NCBI GenBank assembly: GCA_023435565.1
Contig: JAEYRN010000063.1
Span: forward strand, 1-64,000
Length of the DNA stretch: 64,000 nucleotides
Direction: 5' to 3'
DNA from: Bacillota bacterium
GTDB taxonomy: Bacteria; Bacillota; UBA4882; UBA8346
The translations under genes and the position numbers were made by a program. Position 1 is the first letter of the stretch. Each line of letters opens with the position of its first letter. This document shows positions 16,872 through 25,281 of the stretch, one piece after another. The notes under the pieces were generated by a model, which did not search any database, was not told the origin of the DNA, and worked only from the letters and a program-made list of their open reading frames with translations.

Positions 16872-17965
16872 AGCAGTGGTTTTTGAGTTTAATAATTATC
16901 AGTTTTGTATTAGTTGGAACAGTAAATGTCCAAGCAGAAATGGAGCTTAATGATGATTTCGTTACTATGAAAGACAGCCGGGGGAAGGTGATCTCCAGGA
17001 CCGCCCATCGTGTCTTAATAGGCGATCAGTATTTGAACAGTAGTAATGAACTTTATCGGGTAGTCCGGGTAAAAGGTAAAACGGCTCTAGTTAAGTTGGT
17101 CCGTAGAGAGCGCCTGGAGGCGGAGAGTGGGACCGGTCTTCGCGCTCTAATAAATGACCTATTTAATATCAGAGCTGAAGTAAAAAGTAAGGGACCAATT
17201 GCAATCTATCATACCCATTCGGATGAGTCCTATGTTCCGACCGACGGTAAGTCCAGTCAAAAAGCGAACGGAGGCATCTTTAAAGTAGGAGAGTCTTTAA
17301 CCAAAGCTTTTGAACAAAATGGAGTTCCGGTGGTTCATGATAAGACACCTCATGACCCTCACGACGCTCTTGCCTATGATCGTTCGCGGCGTACTGCAGC
17401 CCAGTTGTTAAAGAAACGTCCCTCATGTATTCTGGATATTCATCGTGATGCAGTACCCAGAGAAGAGTATGCCAAGATTATCGACGGAAAAGGGGTTACC
17501 AAAGTTCAGTTAGTAATTGGACGGGAAAATCCAAACTTTCAAGCCAACAATGATTTTGCCAAAAAAGTTAAGGCAATAGTTGATAAAAAATATCCTGGTT
17601 TTATTAAAGGGATTTTTTACGGAACCGGAAAGTATAATCAGGATTTAGGGCCCCGAACCTTACTCTTAGAGTTCGGGACTCATACCAACAGCAGGGAATC
17701 AGCGGAACGCGGCACCAAAATATTTGCCGATGCCGCTAGTGATGTACTTTACGGGGCTGCCGGTGCCGGATTTGTGAACCGGGGTAGTATGCGGAGTCTT
17801 TTCTGGATAGTAGCGGCCGTAGTTAGTGGAATTGGTTTATTCCTGCTTTTAAACCGGAGAGGTCTTAAGAATATCGGGAAAGAATTTACCGGAGCAGTCG
17901 GAGAGGAACGTCCGGACTCGGAGGAAGAACGAGATGAAAAAAAAGATGACTGGGAGTTACCTTGA
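16868..17965 (+). CDS. spoIIP: Stage II sporulation protein P (SpoIIP)
   Basis: 365 residues: signal segment (about 1-23), SpoIIP catalytic domain (about 95-295) and a C-terminal membrane segment (about 306-325) with a charged tail. Catalytic-region motifs are IYHTHSDESYVPTDG (about residues 112-126) and ILDIHRDAVPR. SpoIIP is a peptidoglycan amidase/endopeptidase that works with SpoIID during engulfment. Unusually, the membrane anchor is at the C-terminus, past the enzyme domain, instead of only at the front. ATG overlaps the DUF1614 gene, and its end overlaps the next gene by four bases. Confidence 0.93.
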   Translation: MKQWFLSLIIISFVLVGTVNVQAEMELNDDFVTMKDSRGKVISRTAHRVLIGDQYLNSSNELYRVVRVKGKTALVKLVRRERLEAESGTGLRALINDLFNIRAEVKSKGPIAIYHTHSDESYVPTDGKSSQKANGGIFKVGESLTKAFEQNGVPVVHDKTPHDPHDALAYDRSRRTAAQLLKKRPSCILDIHRDAVPREEYAKIIDGKGVTKVQLVIGRENPNFQANNDFAKKVKAIVDKKYPGFIKGIFYGTGKYNQDLGPRTLLLEFGTHTNSRESAERGTKIFADAASDVLYGAAGAGFVNRGSMRSLFWIVAAVVSGIGLFLLLNRRGLKNIGKEFTGAVGEERPDSEEERDEKKDDWELP

Positions 17966-18441
17966 AAATAGTATATCACTGTTATGGAGGAGCTCATGCC
18001 TCTCCCACGGCTGCAGCGATTCATTTGGGGATTTTACCGTTGAATCGCAAGCCGACCTTTGCTGAATTGCTTAAGGTTCCTCACTTTGATTCAATTAGAT
18101 CTTGGGAACACGGAAAACTTTTTAAAGCCGGTGTGGACAATGATGGTAATGAAATTTATACAATGGGCCGGAGAAACTCAGCTGATTTAATAATAAAACT
18201 GATAAAAGAATTTACTCAATTAAACGAAGCAGATCCGGGTTTATACTATTTTGTGAATTGTGTTCAATTACTTAATCCGTTTATGGTAACCGGGGGTTAT
18301 TCTTCCCGCGCTCTTGGTTGGGTTGGAATAGGAAGGCCGATAGTAACCTTTGGTACTATTTTATCTTTTCCAATTTTGGTTAGAATTGTTCAGCGGACCA
18401 TCAAAGAAGTACAAAGTCTCAATTCGGCAAACAAAATATGA
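17962..18441 (+). CDS. DUF3189 family protein (first paralogue)
   Basis: 159 residues. It opens KIVYHCYGGAHASPTAAAIH and contains FVNCVQLLNPFMVTGGYSSR, both typical of DUF3189, a spore-former family of unknown function. HCYGGAHAS looks like a possible metal or nucleophile site but no mechanism is known. The start codon is taken as TTG at 17962, overlapping the spoIIP stop region. Its stop overlaps the start of a second, shorter DUF3189 gene. Confidence 0.8.
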   Translation: MKIVYHCYGGAHASPTAAAIHLGILPLNRKPTFAELLKVPHFDSIRSWEHGKLFKAGVDNDGNEIYTMGRRNSADLIIKLIKEFTQLNEADPGLYYFVNCVQLLNPFMVTGGYSSRALGWVGIGRPIVTFGTILSFPILVRIVQRTIKEVQSLNSANKI

Positions 18442-18884
18442 AACTGTTCTATTATTGTTATGGGCGGGCCCACTCTTCGGTTATTGCCGGGTGGATTCAT
18501 TTAAGGCGATTACCAATAGACCGAGTTCCGGATATTAAAGAAATTATTGAAGCTCGGGGATTTGACCAGAGTGACAGTGATGATTTTGGCACACCTTATT
18601 ATTTAGGTAAAGATGAATTCGATAACGATGTATTTATTATCGGGTTTGGAGGGAAGCCTACTTTGGGTTTGCAGACTATCTGTTTTTTATTAGAACAAAT
18701 TGGAAATCCGTTGGACTGGAAATTCTATAATTCTTTAGCTTCCATTGACTGGTTGACTAAGACCGGAGGTTTTATTTCCAAGAAACTTAAATGGTCCTAT
18801 TTGGGAAGATATATAGCGGCGTTAGGTATTCAAAAGAGTTATTCAAACCTAGTAAAATTGGTAAAAACGGTAAAGGGAGATTAG
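18438..18884 (+). CDS. DUF3189 family protein (second paralogue)
   Basis: 148 residues, parallel to the preceding gene: KLFYYCYGRAHSSVIAGWIH at the start and WLTKTGGFISKKLKWSYLGR near the end. The first histidine of HCYGGAHAS is replaced by Tyr (YCYGRAHSS) while the CYG.AHS core is kept. ATG overlaps the upstream stop by four bases. Probably arose by tandem duplication and diverged; a complex of the two is a plausible inference. Confidence 0.78.
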   Translation: MKLFYYCYGRAHSSVIAGWIHLRRLPIDRVPDIKEIIEARGFDQSDSDDFGTPYYLGKDEFDNDVFIIGFGGKPTLGLQTICFLLEQIGNPLDWKFYNSLASIDWLTKTGGFISKKLKWSYLGRYIAALGIQKSYSNLVKLVKTVKGD

Positions 18885-18887
18885 ATA

Positions 18888-19457
18888 TTGACTACTCGCA
18901 AAATAATTGTTATTACCGATGGAGACCGGGTTGCCAAGAAAGTTGTAGAAAAGGTGGCCCAAAATGTTGGAGGCAGGGCGATTTCAATGTCAGCCGGAAA
19001 CCCGACTCCCGTATCTGGAAGTGAAATTGCAGCGGCCGTTAAAGAAACCCCTTATGATCCTGTTTTAGTGATGGTTGATGATTGCGGTTCACACCATAAG
19101 GGTAGCGGTGAAAAAGCATTGGAAGAATTGGCCAGCGATCCCGAACTCGATATTCTGGGGATAATCGCGGTGGCTTCCGACACGGCTAAAGTAGCAGGAG
19201 TTCCTGTTGAAGTATCCGTAACAAGAGAAGGGAAAACCGTCTCGGTACCGGTCGATAAAGTTGGAAATCCCGAACCAGATGGGCATACAAAGTTAGAAGG
19301 AGATACAGTGGATGTAATTAACCATCTCCATGTTCCGATAGTTGTCGGCTTGGGTGATTTAGGAAAAATGGATGACGCCGATTTGGTTGAAGAAGGAGCA
19401 AAAATAACTACTCAAGCAGTAGAAGAAATTTTGAAACGCAGTAATTATATGAATTGA
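18888..19457 (+). CDS. Stage V sporulation protein AE, soluble form (SpoVAE-like)
   Basis: 189 residues with no membrane segment. KIIVITDGDRVAKKVVE, then ISMSAGNPTPVSG, VMVDDCGSHHKGSGEKAL and HLHVPIVVGLGDLGKMDDAD match the hydrophilic SpoVAE protein (SpoVAEa) of spore formers. Its job in the dipicolinate-channel system is not settled. The channel genes spoVAC, spoVAD and spoVAEb are not nearby, so this copy stands apart from the usual spoVA operon. TTG start with AGGGAGA upstream, three bases after the DUF3189 gene. Confidence 0.87.
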   Translation: MTTRKIIVITDGDRVAKKVVEKVAQNVGGRAISMSAGNPTPVSGSEIAAAVKETPYDPVLVMVDDCGSHHKGSGEKALEELASDPELDILGIIAVASDTAKVAGVPVEVSVTREGKTVSVPVDKVGNPEPDGHTKLEGDTVDVINHLHVPIVVGLGDLGKMDDADLVEEGAKITTQAVEEILKRSNYMN

Positions 19458-19543
19458 AATAAATATTGATTATGATTTTCATCCATAAAACATGGATGGA
19501 AAAGGGCAAGATGAGTATTTATTTTAATTTATAAATCAAAGAA

Positions 19544-19591
19544 ATATGTCGCAATAACCTTCGTATATTCAAGAAACTTATTGCGACATAT
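19544..19591. repeat. Perfect 14-base inverted repeat
   Basis: ATATGTCGCAATAA (19544-19557) and TTATTGCGACATAT (19578-19591) are exact complements around a 20-base loop. A smaller hairpin, CATCCAT-AAAAC-ATGGATG, lies just before it near 19480. TATAATCATTAATTTT follows, which is not a clean T run. It could end the sporulation operon, act as a protein-binding palindrome, or be a mobile-type small repeat. Confidence 0.6.
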
Positions 19592-19733
19592 ATAATCATT
19601 AATTTTACATAAGAGGCAGGAAAAGTCGGGATTAAAAGCTAATTATTTATAGGCACAAGTCAGGAGTTTGGAGGTTAGGGGCCATCATAAACTTGCCCCA
19701 GTCTTTTATATGATTATGACCAGAGGTCAACCA

Positions 19734-20663
19734 ATGAAAATAGGTATTCCACGAGCATTATTATATTATTGGTATGGTAATATTTGGGAAAAATTTTGGA
19801 GTGATATTGGTTGGGAAGTTGAAACTTCTCCCCCAACGGATCACCGTATTTTAAAATCAGGAATCGAAGTGGCCATTGATGAACTTTGCCTTCCGGTAAA
19901 GATTTTTTTAGGGCATGTACGTTATCTCGCTTCCAGGGTTGAACGGGTTATGATCCCTCATCTAATTAAAGTGGAACGAGACGCTTATATCTGCCCAAAA
20001 TTTATGGGTTTACCGGATTTGGTTCGCCATACCCTACCGGATCTTAAACCACAATTACAAGTTGTACGGGTTGGGCCTAAACGGACGGATCTGGTTTCCT
20101 GTTTGGGAAGGGTTGCTTTGGACAATGGGACGCCTAAAAGCTTAGTTGATAAAGCCAGGAAAGGATTAAAACAATCTTTGAAGTCGCCGGGACTTCAAAT
20201 GGCGGAATTTCTTCAAGAGAAAAACTTGAAATTGAATGGGCCTCAATTAACAATTGGTGTATTGGGACACCCGTATTGTCTTTATGATGGCTGCTTTAAC
20301 TCAAATATTTTAAACCGTTTGGGTAAAATGGCCCGGTTTGTAACCCCTGAAATGCTTCCCCCGAATTTTCAGGGGGTTGGTTCCGGGAATCTGGCGAAAA
20401 GGTTATTCTGGACCATGGGAAAATTACAATTCGATGCGGTTGATTGGATGCTTAATGAAGTAAAAGTTGATGGTTTTATCCAGTTGGTTACTTTTGCTTG
20501 CGGACCGGAAGCTATAGTAGGTGATTTATTGGAACGCCGAATCAGGGAAGCAGGGAAACCCTTTTTGAGACTTTTCTTTGAGGAGCATAGCGGGGAGGCG
20601 GGATTAATTACTCGTTTGGAAGCATTTATCGACCTTTTAAAGTACCGGCGGCGCGCATGTTAA
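19734..20663 (+). CDS. Acyl-CoA dehydratase activase-related protein (DUF2229 type, first)
   Basis: 309 residues. KIGIPRALLYYWYGNIWEKF at the start and the conserved Cys-bearing segments DELCLPVKIFLGH, ICPKFMGLPD and TFACGPEAI place it with the DUF2229 proteins related to 2-hydroxyacyl-CoA dehydratase component D. These cysteines may hold an Fe-S cluster. EEHSGEAGLITRLEAFIDLL ends the protein and recurs, nearly unchanged, at the end of the next gene. I chose ATG 19734 with AGAGGTC before it; the upstream start at 19668 adds an atypical leader. First of a three-gene overlapping cluster. Confidence 0.85.
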   Translation: MKIGIPRALLYYWYGNIWEKFWSDIGWEVETSPPTDHRILKSGIEVAIDELCLPVKIFLGHVRYLASRVERVMIPHLIKVERDAYICPKFMGLPDLVRHTLPDLKPQLQVVRVGPKRTDLVSCLGRVALDNGTPKSLVDKARKGLKQSLKSPGLQMAEFLQEKNLKLNGPQLTIGVLGHPYCLYDGCFNSNILNRLGKMARFVTPEMLPPNFQGVGSGNLAKRLFWTMGKLQFDAVDWMLNEVKVDGFIQLVTFACGPEAIVGDLLERRIREAGKPFLRLFFEEHSGEAGLITRLEAFIDLLKYRRRAC

Positions 20664-21787
20664 GAGTGACCTTTCCTCATATCGGTAATTCTTATATTCC
20701 ATTTCGGACATTAATGACCGAGTTGGGTATCGATCCGATAATTCCACCTATGATTTCGCAGCGGACCATTGCCTTAGGAACTAAAATGGCCCCCGAATTT
20801 GCATGTTTTCCACTCAAAGTAAATCTGGGTAATTTTGTCGAAGCCGTTGAAATGGGGGCTAATGCAATTTTTATGGCTGGAGGAGTTGGCCCTTGCCGTT
20901 TCGGTTATTATGGCGAATTGCAACGCCAGATTCTAATTGAAAACGGATACGATCTGGAGTTCCTGGTTTTAGAGGCACCTAAAACTCATCCTTTGGAATT
21001 ATGGGAAAAGATTAAACATTACTTTCCCAGACACCATTTGCATGATATTTTTAGGGCAATCAGTTTGGCATGGTGCAAGGCTGAAACACTAGACCGTTTT
21101 GACCGTTTGGCAAACCGGATTAGACCCCAGGCAAAACAGGCGGAGTCAGTCGATAATCTTCAAAAAAGTTTTTATAATTCGCTGGATCGAGCGTTTTTGA
21201 TAAGGGACATAAAAAAAATCGGCGTTCAGTCCATTGAGGAACTAAAGGAAATTCCGGTTAATATCAAACCTAAATTGTTAAAGATAGCCTTATTAGGTGA
21301 AATATATATGGTTTTGGAACCACAGGTTAATTTTCAGGTTGAAAAAATACTTGGAGCTATGGGTGTTGAGGTTCATCGGACGATTTACTTTACCGATTGG
21401 GTACGGGACCAATTAGTATATAGCATTATTAAACCCAATTGGCGGGAAAAATTATCATTAGTGGCACGCCCATATCTTAACAATTTTGTAGGAGGACATG
21501 GTCTGGAGACAATTGCCCATACCGTGGAGGCCGGGGTCAACCGTTTGGACGGCGTGGTCCAATTGGCCCCATTTACATGTATGCCGGAGATTGTAGCAAT
21601 GCAAGTTTTGCCAACGGTTTCTCAGGATGTTTCAATTCCGGTATTATCGATAATTATTGACGAACATTCTGCAGAAGCCGGAATTAGGACAAGGCTTGAA
21701 GCATTTATCGATTTGTTGGCCCATAAGATCCATCGGGGGCAAAGTAAAGCTGGAGGAAGAAAACTTGAAGCATTATCTGGGTATTGA
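20657..21787 (+). CDS. Acyl-CoA dehydratase activase-related protein (second)
   Basis: 376 residues. Motifs NSYIPFRTLMTELGID, APEFACFPLKVNLGNFVEA, GGVGPCRFGYYGELQ, FTCMPEIVAMQVLP and the C-terminal IIDEHSAEAGIRTRLEAFID show relation to the previous gene and to dehydratase component D. Cysteines in FACFP, GPCRFGYY and FTCMPE are probable cluster ligands. It overlaps the previous gene by seven bases and the activase gene by about 23. Substrate is not predictable from sequence. Confidence 0.85.
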   Translation: MLRVTFPHIGNSYIPFRTLMTELGIDPIIPPMISQRTIALGTKMAPEFACFPLKVNLGNFVEAVEMGANAIFMAGGVGPCRFGYYGELQRQILIENGYDLEFLVLEAPKTHPLELWEKIKHYFPRHHLHDIFRAISLAWCKAETLDRFDRLANRIRPQAKQAESVDNLQKSFYNSLDRAFLIRDIKKIGVQSIEELKEIPVNIKPKLLKIALLGEIYMVLEPQVNFQVEKILGAMGVEVHRTIYFTDWVRDQLVYSIIKPNWREKLSLVARPYLNNFVGGHGLETIAHTVEAGVNRLDGVVQLAPFTCMPEIVAMQVLPTVSQDVSIPVLSIIIDEHSAEAGIRTRLEAFIDLLAHKIHRGQSKAGGRKLEALSGY

Positions 21788-22760
21788 TGTCGGTTCGGTT
21801 AGTACTAATTTGGTTTTACTAAACAATCGGGGTGAACTCGTCCGTAAACTCTATTTGCGTTCGCAAGGCAATCCGGTTTTATCGGTTCAACGAGGTTTAG
21901 CCCAATTGATCAAAGAGTTAAAGGACCTTGAGATCGCCGGAGTTGGAACTACCGGGTCCGGAAGGCAATTAATCGGGCAATTAGTCGGCGCCGACATAAT
22001 TAAAAATGAGATAACCGCTCATGCCATTGCCTGTCTTAATTTGGAACCAACTGTGCAAACAATCATCGAAATTGGGGGGCAAGACTCCAAGCTGATAATC
22101 ATTAGAGATGGTATTGTAAGTGACTTTGCAATGAACACCGTTTGCGCCGCAGGAACCGGTTCATTTTTAGATCAACAGGCAGCCCGGCTGGATATGGAAG
22201 TTGCTGAGCTAGGGCAACGGGCAGCCGTAGGAAACCATCCGGTTAGAATAGCCGGAAGATGTGCTGTTTTTGCCGAATCGGACATGATTCATAAACAACA
22301 GATGGGCCACCCTCTAGAAGATATATTAGCCGGATTATGTCAGGCATTAGTAAGGAATTTTCTTAGCAATCTTGCTAAAGGTAAGGAACTTAAACCCCCT
22401 TATATTTTTCAGGGAGGGGTCGCTGCTAACTTAGGAATTCGTAAAGCTTTTGAGGAGATTCTGGGAAGTGATTTGATCATTCCGGAGCATTATGATGTGA
22501 TGGGAGCCGTAGGAGTTGCTTTATTGGTAATGGATGAAATGGCTTCTCAAAAACAACGGACCACTAATTTTAAAGGATTTCATTTACTTAATGAGCATAT
22601 TGTCACTTCTAGTTTTGATTGTGATGGTTGCGCCAATCAATGCGAAGTAGTTGAATTACGCCAGAACGATTTGGTTATAGCCTGTTTAGGGGATAAGTGC
22701 GGTAAATGGAGTAATCGGATTAACGAACAGATCGCAAAGCCAACGACCCAAGTGGGTTAG
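21765..22760 (+). CDS. Acyl-CoA dehydratase activase (BadF/BadG/BcrA/BcrD ATPase family)
   Basis: 331 residues from the TTG at 21765, which has GGAGGA seven bases upstream. ASKHA-type ATPase: phosphate-1 YLGIDVGSVSTNLVLL, phosphate-2 IEIGGQDSKLIII and adenosine motif FQGGVAANLGI. The two cysteines bridging the [4Fe-4S] cluster between subunits are in NTVCAAGTGSFLDQQA and GRCAVFAESDMIH. The C-terminal tail adds FDCDGCANQCEV, a further cysteine group. Such activases use ATP to inject an electron into dehydratase-like partners. Here the partners are probably the two DUF2229 proteins upstream; no classic dehydratase alpha/beta genes are in the window. Confidence 0.9.
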   Translation: MKHYLGIDVGSVSTNLVLLNNRGELVRKLYLRSQGNPVLSVQRGLAQLIKELKDLEIAGVGTTGSGRQLIGQLVGADIIKNEITAHAIACLNLEPTVQTIIEIGGQDSKLIIIRDGIVSDFAMNTVCAAGTGSFLDQQAARLDMEVAELGQRAAVGNHPVRIAGRCAVFAESDMIHKQQMGHPLEDILAGLCQALVRNFLSNLAKGKELKPPYIFQGGVAANLGIRKAFEEILGSDLIIPEHYDVMGAVGVALLVMDEMASQKQRTTNFKGFHLLNEHIVTSSFDCDGCANQCEVVELRQNDLVIACLGDKCGKWSNRINEQIAKPTTQVG

Positions 22761-22762
22761 AT

Positions 22763-23308
22763 TTGGGTGATTATTTGACAAGTAATTTGCCAAACCTTAT
22801 CAAACCAAGGTTAAAAATTTTGTTTGTCGGAATTAATCCCGGAATAAGAAGTGCAGAGGTAGGGCATCATTTCGCTGGACGCTCCAACCGTTTTTGGAAA
22901 TTTTTATTTGAATCGGAATTGACTCCGATCAAATACGATGCTTTTCACGATTATGAGTTGATGGATTTTGGTTATGGGATTACCAATATTGTGCCCCGGA
23001 CTACAGCGACTGCAGCGGAACTAAACCCGGCAGAGTTAAGGGAAGGGGCTTTGATTTTGTTTGAACTAATTAAAAAATATAAACCCGGAATTGCAGCTTA
23101 TTTGGGAAAAGTTATTTATCAATATCTATCAGGGCGTAAGGATTTTAGTTGGGGTATGCAAGAAACTCCATTAGAAAAAGGCGTAGTAGATTTTGTACTG
23201 CCTAACCCCAGCGGATTAAACCGGATGCCTATACCGGAGCAGTTGGAAATGTATCGGGAATTAAAAAAATGTGCGATAATTTTATTGATTAGCCACAGAA
23301 ACATTTAG
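22763..23308 (+). CDS. mug: G/U mismatch-specific DNA glycosylase (Mug/TDG family)
   Basis: 181 residues. The active-site motif GINPG appears in LFVGINPGIRSAEVGHHFAG, followed by SNRFWKFL and the C-terminal loop LPNPSGLNR, all diagnostic for Mug. Removes uracil or thymine opposite G in base-excision repair. The start is taken as TTG at 22763, two bases after the activase stop, with only a weak ribosome site, so it may depend on coupling to upstream translation. Confidence 0.9.
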   Translation: MGDYLTSNLPNLIKPRLKILFVGINPGIRSAEVGHHFAGRSNRFWKFLFESELTPIKYDAFHDYELMDFGYGITNIVPRTTATAAELNPAELREGALILFELIKKYKPGIAAYLGKVIYQYLSGRKDFSWGMQETPLEKGVVDFVLPNPSGLNRMPIPEQLEMYRELKKCAIILLISHRNI

Positions 23309-23412
23309 TACGGAAAAATAAATTATAATTTCTTATTGCATATGTTATACTATTATTGAATTGCCATTTTTTGGAAATAACTTCCCCATAGGAGAAGTTT
23401 AAGGAGTTTTAA

Positions 23413-24033
23413 ATGCAATTATTTGCAGTTATAACCGGTGATATTATTGATTCAAAAAAATATCCTGATAATTTGGAGACTTTAAAAGAAAAACTCAATC
23501 ATTTTCAGACCTCTGGATTGTTTACTCCCTTTCACCTTTCAAGAGGTGATGAAATCCAAGCGGTTTGTGATAATTTTTCGATGTTACCGATAATTATTCG
23601 AAATTTACGTTATATTTGTCGTCCTTTAGGCGTTAGACTGGGGATTGGTATCGGTTTTATATCAAAACCCGATCCCGGGCAAAATTCATGGGATATGAAC
23701 GGCTCGTCTTTTGTCTTGGCCCGAGGAGCTTTGGATTCCATCAAGAAAAACAAAGTGCCCGCGACTGTTTTGGCTAGTGAAGATCCTTTTTTCGATCGGT
23801 TTTTTAACCTGGTTTATAGTATGACTGATACTTTTATAAACGGTTGGACCCCAAGTCAATGGGAGGCAGTCCAAGCTTATGAGGTTGATCGGACTTTTGT
23901 CAAAGCCGCCGGTGTTCTTAAAATAGCTTGGCAAAATGTACAAAAACGTTGTCAAGCGGCTAAATGGGATCTTATTAAGAAAGCAGAGCAAGACCTGGCA
24001 ATTTTATTAGAAGAAAGGTTTAATATTAACTAA
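23413..24033 (+). CDS. SatD family protein
   Basis: 206 residues. FAVITGDIIDSKKYPDNLET at the start, LSRGDEIQAV, then LGIGIGFISK and NGSSFVLARGAL are typical of SatD proteins; the C-terminal half looks like a helix-turn-helix (WTPSQWEAVQAYEVDRTFVKAA). The family is of unknown biochemical role. Its DUF3307 neighbour downstream is a recurrent partner. ATG with AAGGAG upstream. Confidence 0.85.
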   Translation: MQLFAVITGDIIDSKKYPDNLETLKEKLNHFQTSGLFTPFHLSRGDEIQAVCDNFSMLPIIIRNLRYICRPLGVRLGIGIGFISKPDPGQNSWDMNGSSFVLARGALDSIKKNKVPATVLASEDPFFDRFFNLVYSMTDTFINGWTPSQWEAVQAYEVDRTFVKAAGVLKIAWQNVQKRCQAAKWDLIKKAEQDLAILLEERFNIN

Positions 24034-24064
24034 TAAATACACCGGAAAAAGGGTGTATTTATTA
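24031..24064 (+). terminator. Hairpin over the satD stop codon
   Basis: TAATAAATACACC (24031-24043) and GGTGTATTTATTA (24052-24064) are exact 13-base complements around GGAAAAAG; the satD stop codon is the first base triplet of the stem. No T run follows beyond TATTTATTA, so it may be a weak terminator or a processing site between satD and the DUF3307 gene. TATAAT at 24085-24090 could start a separate transcript. Confidence 0.55.
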
Positions 24065-24119
24065 GTTGCACCTTAAACAGGGTGTATAATAATCCTATTC
24101 CGGTTTTGGAGGCGAAAAG

Positions 24120-24893
24120 ATGAACTCTTTGCTATTATCAATTTTAGCCAACCTTTGTTCCGATTCTTTTAAGCTAAACAATCGAAAGGATTTTAAACCG
24201 GTTGCTATTTTTTGGCATGGGTTAATTGTGTTTGGATTAATCTTCTTTTTCCTTCACGGTTATCAGTTGATACCGGTAATCGGATACGCGGCATTACTAA
24301 CAGGAATACATCTTATAATTGACTTATTAACAGCTATACTAAATCGTATCAAAAACCAAACTATTAATTTGGTTGTTTATATCGCGGAACAAGTTTTAAA
24401 ACTATTATCGGTTTTTATTATTTGGTCATGGTTTGACCTCCAGTCCAATCCCGCAATATTGTCATTTTATGAAAGAGTTTTTCCGGTAAAGGCATTACCT
24501 TCATTAGCCGGTATTACAAGTAATGTTGTAAAAATGGCTCCGGAACGGTTTATTCTTGGCGTTATTTTTTATATTTATATCTGTTTCGGGGGTTCCGATT
24601 TGATTGAAAAATTTCTAATTTGGTTGCGGAAACAAGAATCGGCTATCGTAGATCATCCGGACCAAACAGGTAGATGGATTGGGATTTTAGAAAGATTAAT
24701 AGTATTGTCTCTAATTTTGAACAACGCCTTGGGTTCGGTGGCCTTTATCCTGACTGCTAAATCGATTGCCCGTTTTAATGAACTACATAATCGTGATTTT
24801 GCCGAATATTATCTTATTGGAACTTTAGCCAGTACTACACTGGCAATATGTGGGGGTTTTCTTTTAAGTTATTTACTTAAAGTTATTAGCTAA
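24120..24893 (+). CDS. DUF3307 family membrane protein
   Basis: 257 residues with about six membrane segments. FWHGLIVFGLIFFFLHGYQL and HLIIDLLTAILNRIKNQ match the DUF3307 family, with HxxID in a membrane-edge position. Often found beside SatD, as here, without a known function. The middle loop IWLRKQESAIVDHPDQTGRW faces an aqueous side. ATG with TTTGGAGGCG upstream. Confidence 0.78.
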   Translation: MNSLLLSILANLCSDSFKLNNRKDFKPVAIFWHGLIVFGLIFFFLHGYQLIPVIGYAALLTGIHLIIDLLTAILNRIKNQTINLVVYIAEQVLKLLSVFIIWSWFDLQSNPAILSFYERVFPVKALPSLAGITSNVVKMAPERFILGVIFYIYICFGGSDLIEKFLIWLRKQESAIVDHPDQTGRWIGILERLIVLSLILNNALGSVAFILTAKSIARFNELHNRDFAEYYLIGTLASTTLAICGGFLLSYLLKVIS

Positions 24894-25037
24894 GTTTTCA
24901 TTTGAATATTCCGCCGCCACCTCCGGCTCCTGATTCCGGTATTCTTTTCTCAATTCCTAATTACATGTTAGAACCGCATATAATCTTCCGGGATTGGAAT
25001 AATATAATCTGATATTAAAACCGGGAGATGATATTAT

Positions 25038-25226
25038 TTGGAAGTAAAAGTTAATCAAGAGTTATGTATCAGCTGTGGGTTATGCGTTTCAAACTGCCCG
25101 GAGGTTTTTTCATGGAATGATGAGGAAAAAGCTAAAGCAGTAGAGGAACCAATCAGTTCTGAGATGGAGGATTGTGTTGAGGATGCGGCAGATGGTTGTC
25201 CCACAGATGCCATAGAAACCAATTAA
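25038..25226 (+). CDS. [4Fe-4S] ferredoxin
   Basis: 62 residues. Cysteines at 10, 13, 16 and 54 match the single-cluster Thermotoga/Desulfovibrio-type ferredoxin, with C20 and C46 left as a likely disulfide or spare pair. The pattern CISCGLCVSNCPEVF and GCPTDAI is typical. Small soluble electron carrier; possible partner of the upstream activase system, but it has its own spacer and TTG start with GGGAGAT. Monocistronic by spacing. Confidence 0.92.
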   Translation: MEVKVNQELCISCGLCVSNCPEVFSWNDEEKAKAVEEPISSEMEDCVEDAADGCPTDAIETN

Positions 25227-25281
25227 TATGTTCTAGTCAAGCTCTCCCTACCATATAAATAGTTGGAGGGGAGAGAGAACT

